Shown here: positions 24,162 through 32,480 of the stretch, piece by piece
Position numbering within the stretch: position 1 is the first letter of the stretch
How the letters are laid out: every line of letters begins with the position of its first letter
Origin: an uncultured Desulfovibrio sp.
GTDB lineage: Bacteria > Desulfobacterota > Desulfovibrionia > Desulfovibrionales > Desulfovibrionaceae
Direction of reading: 5' to 3'
Assembly (NCBI GenBank): GCA_947038175.1
Contig: CAMQVJ010000022.1
Span: forward strand, 1 to 35,819
DNA length: 35,819 nucleotides
Translations under genes and position numbers: made by a program
The notes under the pieces: generated by a model
What the model saw: the letters and a program-made list of their open reading frames with translations, nothing else
What the model was told of the DNA's origin: nothing
Database searches by the model: none

Positions 24162-26554
24162 ACAAAATCCTCCCCCATTGCGTCTATACATTCTATACGT
24201 GGGCTGTGAGACATCGCCTCTCGCTCTTTAGTATTATTGCGCTACTTTGGGCTCTTGCCTTTTTTTCCTTTTCCAATATTAAACTGAATAATAGCAGTGC
24301 GGCGCTTTTACCGGACTCTTCGGTAGAATTACAACGCATGGCACGCGGTATGGATCTTACACCGTTTAGTCGTCTTCTCTATGTGGATTTTTATCACCCT
24401 GATGGGGATTTAGAGAGTATTTTAGAAGCGCTAGATATCCTAAAATCTGCCATTCCTTCTGATTTAGCTGTTCCCATGAGCCAAAATCTCACTATTCCTC
24501 CTGCTCAAATAATGGAATTACTTCCTATATTTTTCACTGAAGAGGCAAAAATATACGCCACTAAACACACGCAAAATACTGTCATAGCACAATCAGTTAA
24601 AAACACCTTCAACTCGCTTTCCACATTTGCAAATAATAAAATTATTCCATGGTTACGTATTGATCCTTTGAATCTAAAAAGTATTGTTACACAAAATTTA
24701 CCAATGGCTTTGAGCATGCCTACCAATAATATGGTATCAGATTATACGCTGAGTGCGGATAAAAAGCATGTTTTACTTGTTTTGCAACCCATGTTTTCCA
24801 TGCATGACACCGATGCCGCAACAAAAATACTCGCTCATATTCGTCAATCTAAAATACAATTTCCACCCGATGTCCATATCAATCTAAACGGTGGACTTAT
24901 ACATACGGCAGCCAATTCAGAAACGATTAATGCTGATATTGAATATATAGTTTTCCTATCTTTTATTGGCTTCGCCTTTATTTACCTATTTCTTGTACGC
25001 TCGTGGGCAGGAATATGGCTTTTGCTCACGCCTTGTTTAGCGGTTGGATATAGTTTAGGCATTATGACAGGCGTAAATGCAACGCTATCAGGTTTGGCTC
25101 TTGGTTTTGGCGCTGCCATTCTAGGGATAGCGGAAGACTATGCCATTCATATACATTACGCTTTACAAAAAGAAAGAGATACTTCTAAGGTTATACGTTT
25201 TTTAACAATACCTTTATTTCAAGGCTTTTTATTGAACGCATCGGGCTTCAGTGTTTTACTTTTTTCCTCTGTGCCTGCTATTCGTCAATTAGCCACATTT
25301 GCACTTTTATCCCTCTTTTTTGGTTTGTTGCTTGCTCTTTTTGTTTTGCCTCTGTGCCCACGTTTTTATACTTCCCGTCCTGCGGCTTTGCCAAAATCAA
25401 ATCCTGGTACGCCTTGTGAGCAAGAACCTGTTTTATGGAAATGTCTTTTGCTTCTTGTTGTTTTGTCCGTGTCGTGTGTTTTTGTGTTTTCCCATAGTCG
25501 AGTTGATGTTTCTCCTCGTAGCATGGGTGTTGAACTGAATACGGACGAAATGAACATGAAAAACTTTATGAAAGTTTGGGGGCAAGGACAGGGCGACTTT
25601 TTGATTATAGAAAATACCAACGTGGAAATCCTATTTAAGAACGCAAGGAAAATAGCAAACATACTGGGTGACGATAAGGATAATAAGGTTTCTACTTTTG
25701 CGTATTTTTTGCCGAGTCAAAAAGAACAAGAAGCAAATAGAGCTCGATGGGATGCGTTTATTCTCGATAATTCTTCCCGTATCAAGAACGACGTCCTTAT
25801 AGAATGTCAAAACTTGGGTATTAATTCTGTTATTTTTGAACCTTTTTTGCATATATTAACGACAAAATCTCAATCTTTATCATTTGAAACATTGCGTGAA
25901 AGTGACTTCGCACAGCTTCTTGATTTTTTTGTCTTAAGCAATAAAAACACAGAAAATCCTATTTTTCAAACAATGCTCATAAGTTCCCAAAAAATTAATA
26001 TCGCCGCTCTTGAAAAAGAACTGAGTAATGAACCGCTTCTTTTAGAACAAATATCCCTTATTTCGCCAGAATATTTAGAATCAGAAATCCGTGTCGCCTT
26101 ACAGGCAGAAACAAAATATATTCCCCTAACGCTTATTCTGTGCACTCTTATTCTCTACTTTTGTTTCATGAATTTTTCACAAGTCTTTCTTGCGCTTATC
26201 CCTTCACTTTGTGCCATGCTCTGTATTTTGGTGGGTATGTATTTTCTCAACAGCCCTATCACTTTAGGCGCTATTGCCGCCTTGCCCCTTGTGCTTGGAT
26301 TGGCTCTTGACCATGGCGTGCTTATTAGCTACGACTTAGAGCATGGAGTCGATTTAGGTGTTAGAAGAGCGCTTCTTGTTTCCTCATTAACCACGTGCAT
26401 GAGCATGGGGCTTCTCGCCCTTGCGGTGCATCCCACTTTACGAGCCATGGGACAGGTTGTGTTTCTAGGCTTAGTGGTTGAAATTCCTGCATCTCTTTAT
26501 ATTTTGCCGTTACTGTGCAAAAAGAGGAGGATAAATAAACATGAAGTTATATAA
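24158..26554 (+). CDS. MMPL/RND-type exporter of the polyene cluster
   Basis: Large inner-membrane exporter of 798 aa with two RND repeats. Each has one N-terminal helix (about residues 20-38 and 430-448), a large periplasmic loop, and a block of helices. The first block runs from FLSFIGFAFIYLFLVRSWAG through GLALGFGAAILGIAEDYAIH, where G, D and H mark the proton-relay helix. The second block contains LPLVLGLALDHGVLISYDLE. The GTG start overlaps the LolA stop by 4 bp (GTGA). It probably extracts the lipid-linked polyene from the inner membrane and hands it to the LolA-like carrier. The hopanoid and mycobacterial MMPL exporters are the nearest functional parallels. Confidence 0.88.
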   Translation: MNKILPHCVYTFYTWAVRHRLSLFSIIALLWALAFFSFSNIKLNNSSAALLPDSSVELQRMARGMDLTPFSRLLYVDFYHPDGDLESILEALDILKSAIPSDLAVPMSQNLTIPPAQIMELLPIFFTEEAKIYATKHTQNTVIAQSVKNTFNSLSTFANNKIIPWLRIDPLNLKSIVTQNLPMALSMPTNNMVSDYTLSADKKHVLLVLQPMFSMHDTDAATKILAHIRQSKIQFPPDVHINLNGGLIHTAANSETINADIEYIVFLSFIGFAFIYLFLVRSWAGIWLLLTPCLAVGYSLGIMTGVNATLSGLALGFGAAILGIAEDYAIHIHYALQKERDTSKVIRFLTIPLFQGFLLNASGFSVLLFSSVPAIRQLATFALLSLFFGLLLALFVLPLCPRFYTSRPAALPKSNPGTPCEQEPVLWKCLLLLVVLSVSCVFVFSHSRVDVSPRSMGVELNTDEMNMKNFMKVWGQGQGDFLIIENTNVEILFKNARKIANILGDDKDNKVSTFAYFLPSQKEQEANRARWDAFILDNSSRIKNDVLIECQNLGINSVIFEPFLHILTTKSQSLSFETLRESDFAQLLDFFVLSNKNTENPIFQTMLISSQKINIAALEKELSNEPLLLEQISLISPEYLESEIRVALQAETKYIPLTLILCTLILYFCFMNFSQVFLALIPSLCAMLCILVGMYFLNSPITLGAIAALPLVLGLALDHGVLISYDLEHGVDLGVRRALLVSSLTTCMSMGLLALAVHPTLRAMGQVVFLGLVVEIPASLYILPLLCKKRRINKHEVI

Positions 26555-27110
26555 TTACCTTATATGTCTAGGAATTTGTTTTTTACTCAGTGCATGTGGC
26601 GCGACACGACCTATCACGCATTGGCAAAATTCCGGTAAAATTTCTGGTTCTATCTGGTACACTATAGAGGGCTCTTCTGCAATGAAAGTTCCTTTACTTG
26701 TGCAAGCAGAATGGAAGGACACAGAACCCGTAGAAGGAAATTTAGCCTTAGTTTTTCTTCATGGAACTCTTTTAGCGCAATGTTTTTATAATAATGTCGA
26801 TAATAATATTAACACTCAGCTTGTTTGTGAAGTGAAGGCGCCTTTTCCGACTGCTACAGCTATGGCATATGATTGCGCTACACTTGTTTCTGCCACCATT
26901 AATAGTTTACAAAATGTGGACGTAAAGATCCCTTCTGAATGGAATTTTACCATAATTCCCACGCAAAAAGATATTATTTCCAATGATAATGACGATGCCG
27001 ATAATCATGGCAATGATGACAATGAGAGTAACAAAAGATCCTATATATATGTGTTACAAAAAAAGAATACACGCATTGAGTTTGAGATAAAGGAGGCTAT
27101 ATGGCGCTAA
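26541..27110 (+). CDS. Lipoprotein of the polyene cluster with an Asn/Asp-rich insert
   Basis: A 189-aa predicted lipoprotein. The signal MKLYNYLICLGICFLLSAC ends in the lipobox LSAC (Cys 19), and the +2 Gly predicts outer-membrane sorting. The mature body is beta-rich (GSIWYTIEG, VPLLVQAEWK, LALVFLHGTLLAQCFYNN). A low-complexity patch, about residues 147-165, is nearly all Asn, Asp, Ser and Glu (NDNDDADNHGNDDNES) before a final strand YIYVLQKKNTRIEF. It overlaps the exporter gene by 14 bp and the dehydratase gene by 10 bp. The position beside LolA and MMPL matches the DUF3261-type lipoprotein of arylpolyene clusters, but the family match is only a suspicion. Confidence 0.75.
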   Translation: MKLYNYLICLGICFLLSACGATRPITHWQNSGKISGSIWYTIEGSSAMKVPLLVQAEWKDTEPVEGNLALVFLHGTLLAQCFYNNVDNNINTQLVCEVKAPFPTATAMAYDCATLVSATINSLQNVDVKIPSEWNFTIIPTQKDIISNDNDDADNHGNDDNESNKRSYIYVLQKKNTRIEFEIKEAIWR

Positions 27111-27484
27111 CTATGCGAAAAGAACTCGACTCTGTTTCACAAAAAGTGACAAAAATCCAAGCAGAAAATGGCACGGAAGGTTTTAGTAAATGCTTTACCA
27201 TTCAATCGGATTTTATTGCATTTAAGGGACATTTTCCCGATTACCCAATTCTCCCAGGTATTGTACAGATACTCATGGCAGAAATGACAATTTCAGAAGC
27301 GATGCAAGCGGATTATGCTATTCAAGAAGTGAAACAAGCAAAATTCCTCAAACCCATTGAACCTGATCATGATATTTCTGTGAAAGTATTTTGTGCTAAA
27401 GAAAATACGTGGGATTGTGAAATCCATACCGACTTTGAAGATGTGGCGGCTCGTTTCCGCTTACATTGTGAACTAATTAAATAA
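27101..27484 (+). CDS. Hot-dog 3-hydroxyacyl-ACP dehydratase, ApeI-like half
   Basis: A 127-aa single hot-dog protein with the FabZ/FabA central block FKGHFPDYPILPGIVQILMAE (from residue 41; H44 is the dehydratase histidine). The partner type with LPHR is encoded at 23087. AAGGAGG lies directly upstream of the ATG. It should dehydrate the 3-hydroxyacyl chain to the trans-2-enoyl form, which is not reduced further and so gives a conjugated polyene. No enoyl reductase is encoded in the operon, as expected for such a product. Confidence 0.87.
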   Translation: MALTMRKELDSVSQKVTKIQAENGTEGFSKCFTIQSDFIAFKGHFPDYPILPGIVQILMAEMTISEAMQADYAIQEVKQAKFLKPIEPDHDISVKVFCAKENTWDCEIHTDFEDVAARFRLHCELIK

Positions 27485-27494
27485 TAGGCTAAAC

Positions 27495-27947
27495 ATGAGA
27501 ATAAGAAAAATCACAAGAGATTTCCCTCCCATTAATCTCTCCATTAAAAGACGTGTTCGTTTTGAAGAAGTGGATGCCATTACCTTTATGTGGCACGGCC
27601 GATACGCTAGTTGGCTTGAAGATGCTCGAGAAGCGATTGGTGAAGAGTACGGCATGAGTTACGAAACTTTTTATGCCAATAATGTCGCCATCCCTTTGAA
27701 GACATTCAACTTAGATTTTTTAGCGCCTCTGCGTTACAACAAAGAATACACCGTTCACGCATCACTTTTATGGAACGATGCAGCCCTTTTAGAGTATGAG
27801 TATCAAATTCTAGATTCTAATGAGAATGTGATGACAAAAGCATCAACCATACAACTTATGACGACACTGGACGGGAATCTTCTTATAGAACCCCCAGAAT
27901 TTTATCAAGCCTTCCGTGAGAAATGGAAAAAAATAAAGTCTAAATAA
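27495..27947 (+). CDS. Acyl-CoA/ACP thioesterase, 4-hydroxybenzoyl-CoA thioesterase family
   Basis: A 150-aa hot-dog thioesterase. The diagnostic block is RVRFEEVDAITFMWHGRYASW (from residue 20), where D27 is the catalytic Asp of the 4HBT family and H34-G35 the following turn. LEDAREAIGEEYGMSYETFY continues the helix. TAGG precedes the ATG. It corresponds to the ApeL-type thioesterase. Likely roles are release of the chain from ACP or proofreading of aberrant starter units. Confidence 0.87.
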   Translation: MRIRKITRDFPPINLSIKRRVRFEEVDAITFMWHGRYASWLEDAREAIGEEYGMSYETFYANNVAIPLKTFNLDFLAPLRYNKEYTVHASLLWNDAALLEYEYQILDSNENVMTKASTIQLMTTLDGNLLIEPPEFYQAFREKWKKIKSK

Positions 27948-27974
27948 TGAAGTGTTAATAATGAGTATAAAATA

Positions 27975-29201
27975 ATGAATATGAAAATAGCGATTGTTAT
28001 TCCTGTTTACAATCATGGCAAAACATTGAGAGACGTTGTTTCTCGCTGTATAGATGTCTGTCAGGGTTTTTCTATTGCCAATGAACAGGAAGAAGAGAAT
28101 GCACAAGAAATTTCTTCGCAGGATATTTTAGTTATTGATGACGGTTCTAGCGATAATGGTTTGAAATCCATAGAAGATTTACCTATTCAGCGCATATGCC
28201 ATGAAGTGAATCAAGGAAAAGGATCAGCTCTTCTTACGGCGGCACGCGCCCTTAAAGCACAAGGATATTCTCACATGATAGCCCTTGATGCGGATGCACA
28301 GCATTATCCTGAAGATATTCCTTCTTTTATGGAGGCTATTAGAAAATCTCCCCATGCTTTTATTGTTGGCAAGCGAGATTTTTCAGTAGATAATATTCCC
28401 TTTTCTTCTCGTTTTGGGCGTAAATTTTCTAAATTTTGGATGTTTGTTCAAACAGGCTATAGCATTTCAGATATGCAAAGCGGTTATCGTGCGTATAACC
28501 TTGAGGCTTTGTTATGCCTTGATCTCAAGGAAACACGTTATTCCTTTGAAATCGAAACTCTTGTTAAAGCTGCATGGTCAGGCTTTGCCATCGAAGAAAT
28601 TCCCATCAGAGTTTATTATCAAAAGGGCGCTGAGCGTATCTCCCATTTTGACAAAATACAGGATAATATACGTATAAGCATTCTCAATACTCGCCTCACA
28701 ATACGAGCCCTTATTCCTATTCCTTTCCGCCGTCATGTTTTAGACGTGAGTGATGCCAGTGTTTCTTTGCTTTCTCCTTTGAAATCTTTGCATATTTTAT
28801 TGCAACAATCATCGCCTGCACATTTAGCGTTTTCATCGGCCATCGCTTTTTTTATTTGCTCTTTACCCCTTTTAGGATTACAAAGCATTCTCCTTTTACT
28901 CTCAGTAAACACTTGGAATCTTAACCGTTTGTGTGCTCTTTTGGTTATACCATTGAGTTGGCCACCTGTTTTACCGGCGCTTTGTATTCTTGTGGGTTAT
29001 CGAGTATGGAATGGAGTGTGGTTAACGCAATTTTCCATGGAAACTTTATACCACCAGTTCTGGTATCGTTTTATAGATTGGATTCTCGGCAGTTTGGTTT
29101 TGGCACCATTTCTCGGTTTACTTATGGGAATCATTGTATATTTTACAAGTTATCTTTTGAATAGATATTATTTACGGGGGCGTTATGAAATGGACAAGTA
29201 A
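27975..29201 (+). CDS. GT2 glycosyltransferase fused to a DUF2062-type membrane domain
   Basis: A 408-aa two-domain protein. Residues 1-240 are a family 2 glycosyltransferase: VIPVYNHGKTL, LVIDDGSSD (53-60) and the metal-binding ALDADAQ (D105, D107), with FEIETLVKAAWSGFAIEEIP as in polyprenyl-phosphate-type GT2 enzymes. The last 140 residues contain three or four hydrophobic helices with IAFFICSLPLLGLQS and VIPLSWPPVLPALCI, the DUF2062 pattern. It probably attaches a sugar to the polyene head or its lipid carrier at the inner membrane. An in-frame ATG two codons on (27981) is equally plausible as the start. Its end overlaps the next gene by 17 bp. Confidence 0.87.
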   Translation: MNMKIAIVIPVYNHGKTLRDVVSRCIDVCQGFSIANEQEEENAQEISSQDILVIDDGSSDNGLKSIEDLPIQRICHEVNQGKGSALLTAARALKAQGYSHMIALDADAQHYPEDIPSFMEAIRKSPHAFIVGKRDFSVDNIPFSSRFGRKFSKFWMFVQTGYSISDMQSGYRAYNLEALLCLDLKETRYSFEIETLVKAAWSGFAIEEIPIRVYYQKGAERISHFDKIQDNIRISILNTRLTIRALIPIPFRRHVLDVSDASVSLLSPLKSLHILLQQSSPAHLAFSSAIAFFICSLPLLGLQSILLLLSVNTWNLNRLCALLVIPLSWPPVLPALCILVGYRVWNGVWLTQFSMETLYHQFWYRFIDWILGSLVLAPFLGLLMGIIVYFTSYLLNRYYLRGRYEMDK

Positions 29202-30084
29202 AAGCTTAGGTTCTCGCTTTCAGCACAATTTTTTTTATTTTCTTATACGTTTCAGGCTTGTTTTCTTAGCTCGCCTTTTCATTTATTTTATTGTTTTTTA
29301 CTATACACTTATTCCTTCTGTGAGGAAAAGAAGCTCGTATTATTTACAGCGAAGATTTCCTAATTCGACGCCTTTCACAATGTGGAAACACTGCTATAAG
29401 CTCTATATCAATTTTGCGTTTCTTTTGCTTACACGCATAATCTATGGCATCCAAAATAATTGTGAATTGGATGCCATTGCAGATGAAAAGCAAAAATTAA
29501 TGGATACCCTCAAGGAGGATACAGGTTGTATTATTTTAACCGCACATATAGGCGCATGGCAAATGGGATTGCTTGAGCTTGAAACCGTTCAACGCCCTAT
29601 AAATATTGTGCAATTCATTGACCCTGGTGATAACGATAAACATTATTTTGAGCACGATGCAAAAACACGCCCACATCCTATCACGGTAATCTCTTCATTG
29701 GGGATTCAGGCATCTCTTGAAATAAGCACAGCTCTTCAAAATAATGAAGTGGTATGCATGACGGGTGATCGCATAGCCCATGAATCGGAAAAGAAGATAG
29801 AAGTACCCTTCTTAGGGGGGAAAATCGCTTTACCTTTAGCTCATTTTAGCATAGCTTCTATTGCAGAATGTCCTATAGTTATAACATTTTCTGTTCTTGA
29901 AAAAAACAAAATTAAAGGCGTTTGGGCAGAACGGATTTCTATTCCAAAAGGAATACATAGAAAACCTGAGCTTTTATTACCCTATGTTCAGCGCTTCGTG
30001 GTAGGTTTGGAAAATATGGTAGAACATTATCCATACCAGTTTTTTAATTTTTACGATATGTGGTTAGAAAATAATGACAAATGA
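29185..30084 (+). CDS. LpxL/HtrB-like lysophospholipid acyltransferase
   Basis: Inner-membrane acyltransferase of 299 aa in the lauroyl/myristoyl acyltransferase superfamily. It has an N-terminal helix (residues about 22-45) and the catalytic block LTAHIGAWQMGLLELE. In LpxL the pattern is HX4(E/D); here it is H121 followed by Q126, so the usual acidic partner is a Gln. GDRIAHESEKKIEVPFLG contains the usual substrate-proximal GDR, and the C-terminus has the HYPYQFFNFYDMW block. GGGGGCG precedes the ATG, which lies in the GT2 gene. In arylpolyene clusters this type is thought to join the polyene to a lipid or glycolipid anchor. Confidence 0.85.
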   Translation: MKWTSKSLGSRFQHNFFYFLIRFRLVFLARLFIYFIVFYYTLIPSVRKRSSYYLQRRFPNSTPFTMWKHCYKLYINFAFLLLTRIIYGIQNNCELDAIADEKQKLMDTLKEDTGCIILTAHIGAWQMGLLELETVQRPINIVQFIDPGDNDKHYFEHDAKTRPHPITVISSLGIQASLEISTALQNNEVVCMTGDRIAHESEKKIEVPFLGGKIALPLAHFSIASIAECPIVITFSVLEKNKIKGVWAERISIPKGIHRKPELLLPYVQRFVVGLENMVEHYPYQFFNFYDMWLENNDK

Positions 30085-30340
30085 AGAATGTAGAGAGTCC
30101 CTCAAAATTAATATTGTGAAAGATTTGTGTCTAGAAGATATGGAAGCATCTGATATTCTTGACGATAGCCCTTTGTTTGGAAACGAGGGTGTTGGGCTTG
30201 ATTCCTTAGATGCTGTGGAATTAGTTGTTTTAGTAGAAAAACGATACGGCGTAAAAATAGCGAGTGCTGCTGAGGCCTCCACTATTTTTATTTCTATTAG
30301 CACTCTTGCCGATTATATTATAGAAAAAAAGAAAGCATAA
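30074..30340 (+). CDS. Acyl carrier protein 2 of the polyene system
   Basis: An 88-aa carrier protein with S44 in EGVGLDSLDAVELV as the phosphopantetheine site, then VEKRYGVKIASAAEAS and a terminal lysine cluster. It overlaps the acyltransferase by 11 bp and the ketosynthase by 1 bp (TAATG). Two distinct ACPs are standard in arylpolyene systems: one carries the growing chain and the other may carry the starter or the lipid-anchor chain. Which is which cannot be read here. Confidence 0.92.
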   Translation: MTNEECRESLKINIVKDLCLEDMEASDILDDSPLFGNEGVGLDSLDAVELVVLVEKRYGVKIASAAEASTIFISISTLADYIIEKKKA

Positions 30341-31593
30341 TGAAAGCACCTGTCGCTGTCACAGGTATGGCTAGTATAAGCGCTGCTGGTATTGACATGC
30401 AGTCCATATGGGCTACTCTCACAACAGGAAGTAACACATTAAGCCATCCATCGATTTTGCATAAAGACACCTTGGCTTATCCTTTTTTTGCGGCACCTAT
30501 CTTTTCTAATGGTAGACGTGACTCCGCTTGCGATACTTTTAATTTAGCTCGCCTTGCCATGCTTGCAGCCCTAAAAGACGCGTCTCTTGATGTGTCTGCA
30601 CAAAAGACAGGAATTGTTTTAGGCACAACTGCGGGTTCTGCTCTTCATTTCATTGAAGCCTATGCTCAAAGCCGTGCCTTGCGTATACATAATGACGAAA
30701 ATAATAATGGCGAAAATACAACTTTTCAAGGAAATTCAAGTTCTCAACTGCAAAGTCCCCTCAGTCAGCCACATGACGCAGATGATTATTTCAAAGCAAA
30801 TCTTGCCCTCCACCTTGGTCAAAGCTTCAACATAAAGGGGCCCACCATAACCCTTGCAAATGCTTGCACTTCTGGTGCAGATGCCATAGGTATAGGCATG
30901 GAACTTTTACGCCAAAATGAGTGTGATTATGTAATCTGTGGTGGAGCAGATGCGTTGAGCCTTGTTCCCCATACAGGATTTGCACGCCTTATGGTCTACG
31001 ACGAGAAACATTGTCGCCCCTTTGACGCAAATCGAGCAGGCTTAAACCTTGGTGAAGGCGCTGCTATTATGGTCTTAGAGAGAATAGAAACTGCCTTGGC
31101 AAGAAAAGCCCCTATCCATGGTCTTATTTCTGGATATGGCAGTGGGTCTGATGCGCATCATTTCACGGCGCCACACCCCGAAGCCCGAGGGCTTTTACAT
31201 GCATTTGAAAGTGCCTTATCTGATGCGGGGCTTGAAAGTTCCCAGTTGGCTTTTATTAATGCACATGGCACAGCGACTCAGGAAAATGATAAAATCGAAG
31301 GTGCTTTTTTCCATAAGCATTTACCTGAAATTCCTGTTTGGGCAAGCAAAGCTATCACAGGACATACTTTAGGGGCTGCGGGAGCATTAGAAGCTATTTT
31401 TTCCCTTTTGGCATTGCAAAAAAATAGCGTTCCTAAGAGTTATGGTTTTACGGAAATAGACCCCAAAATTCTTTTATCTCCTACTTTGGCTCATACTGAA
31501 ATATCTAAAAAATACGCACTCTCCACCTCCCTTGGTTTTGGTGGTGGAAATGCAGCGCTTATTGTATCGACAGATACATCAGCTTTCATATAA
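30340..31593 (+). CDS. Beta-ketoacyl-ACP synthase, polyene ketosynthase 3 (KS alpha, ApeO-like)
   Basis: A 417-aa complete ketosynthase: C176 in LANACTSGADAIG, H309 in NAHGTATQ and H342 in ITGHTLGAAGALE, with SLGFGGGNAALIV at the end. Because the next gene encodes a Cys-less KS, this pair should form the KS/chain-length-factor heterodimer that sets polyene length (ApeO:ApeC type). Residues about 117-147 are an Asn/Ser/Gln-rich insertion (NDENNNGENTTFQGNSSS) absent from KS1 and KS2, placed before the catalytic Cys loop. Confidence 0.9.
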   Translation: MKAPVAVTGMASISAAGIDMQSIWATLTTGSNTLSHPSILHKDTLAYPFFAAPIFSNGRRDSACDTFNLARLAMLAALKDASLDVSAQKTGIVLGTTAGSALHFIEAYAQSRALRIHNDENNNGENTTFQGNSSSQLQSPLSQPHDADDYFKANLALHLGQSFNIKGPTITLANACTSGADAIGIGMELLRQNECDYVICGGADALSLVPHTGFARLMVYDEKHCRPFDANRAGLNLGEGAAIMVLERIETALARKAPIHGLISGYGSGSDAHHFTAPHPEARGLLHAFESALSDAGLESSQLAFINAHGTATQENDKIEGAFFHKHLPEIPVWASKAITGHTLGAAGALEAIFSLLALQKNSVPKSYGFTEIDPKILLSPTLAHTEISKKYALSTSLGFGGGNAALIVSTDTSAFI

Positions 31594-31609
31594 TACAGGA
31601 GATTTGAAG

Positions 31610-32479
31610 ATGTTAAGTGCCTCCATTCTCGGGCAAGGTCTTATCCATTCTTTGGGTAGCAGCGAAATCTTTTTTTCACTTTATAAAGACAGAATAAAAG
31701 AAAATACTTTTGTAAGTCAAACAAGCGTTGACGTGAGTGGCTTATCGAATATGCTTCCTGGTGTCTCTTTGCGACGAGTTCCTAAATACGCAAGAATGGG
31801 ACTCATGGCTGCCCTAGAAGCTTTGAATAACGCAAATCTTCCTATACCTGATGTGAATCGTTTAGGTTTGGTGGTCGGAACGGCTTTTTCTGGTGCACAG
31901 ATGAATATTGACTTTATGGACTCTATTTTAGAAGCGTCTCCCCAGCTGTCTTCTCCCACGGCTTTTTCCCATGCTGTCAATAATATGGGAGCAGGTCTTC
32001 TAAGTCTTTTTCTAAATATTCGTGGAGGGTGTCAAACGATTACGCAGTTTGATCTTTCCTTTGCAGGAGCTTTACAAGTCGCCTTGCTATTATTAGCTTC
32101 CAATAAGAATGACTATGTTTTGCTTGGTGCTCTTGATGAAAATGATGCACGTTTTATAGAAACATGCCCTCAAGAGTTACAACGCACGCCGTACCCACAT
32201 TCAGAAGGGGCTGTTTTTTTTCTCTTAGGAAAAAGTATCCCTAACACAGCACAAATTTCTCTTTCATGGCATGATACTATCCCAACAGCAAATAATATTG
32301 TGTGTTCAGGGGATTTGAATAAAAATAACCACATAAATAATGCTTCCTTTTATGGCACAAGTCCCATAGCCCAAGCGCTTGACACTGCCCTTGCTGTATA
32401 TTTCGGAACAGAAGAGACTCTATGTGTTTGCAAAGAAAAAAACATAGAGCAAATGGCTGCTATTAACATACGGAAATAA
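31610..32479 (+). CDS. Chain-length-factor-like ketosynthase homologue without active-site Cys (ApeC-like)
   Basis: A 289-aa, shortened ketosynthase-fold protein. The region around residues 140-155 (GCQTITQFDLSFAGALQVA) aligns with the nucleophile loop but has no Cys at that position, and neither catalytic His block is present. The first 130 residues and the hydrophobic LFLNIRGG region still resemble KS. The start at 31610 has AGGAGAT; a frame reaching to 31532 runs inside the upstream gene. It follows KS3 by 16 bp. Heterodimerisation with KS3 and control of chain length is the expected role. It looks like a normal short CLF of this pathway, not a broken gene. Confidence 0.82.
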   Translation: MLSASILGQGLIHSLGSSEIFFSLYKDRIKENTFVSQTSVDVSGLSNMLPGVSLRRVPKYARMGLMAALEALNNANLPIPDVNRLGLVVGTAFSGAQMNIDFMDSILEASPQLSSPTAFSHAVNNMGAGLLSLFLNIRGGCQTITQFDLSFAGALQVALLLLASNKNDYVLLGALDENDARFIETCPQELQRTPYPHSEGAVFFLLGKSIPNTAQISLSWHDTIPTANNIVCSGDLNKNNHINNASFYGTSPIAQALDTALAVYFGTEETLCVCKEKNIEQMAAINIRK

Positions 32480-32480
32480 T

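Noticed and set aside
31610..32479. Truncated ketosynthase pseudogene
   Set aside because: The frame is intact, has a good ribosome site, and loss of Cys with short length fits a chain-length factor beside an active KS.
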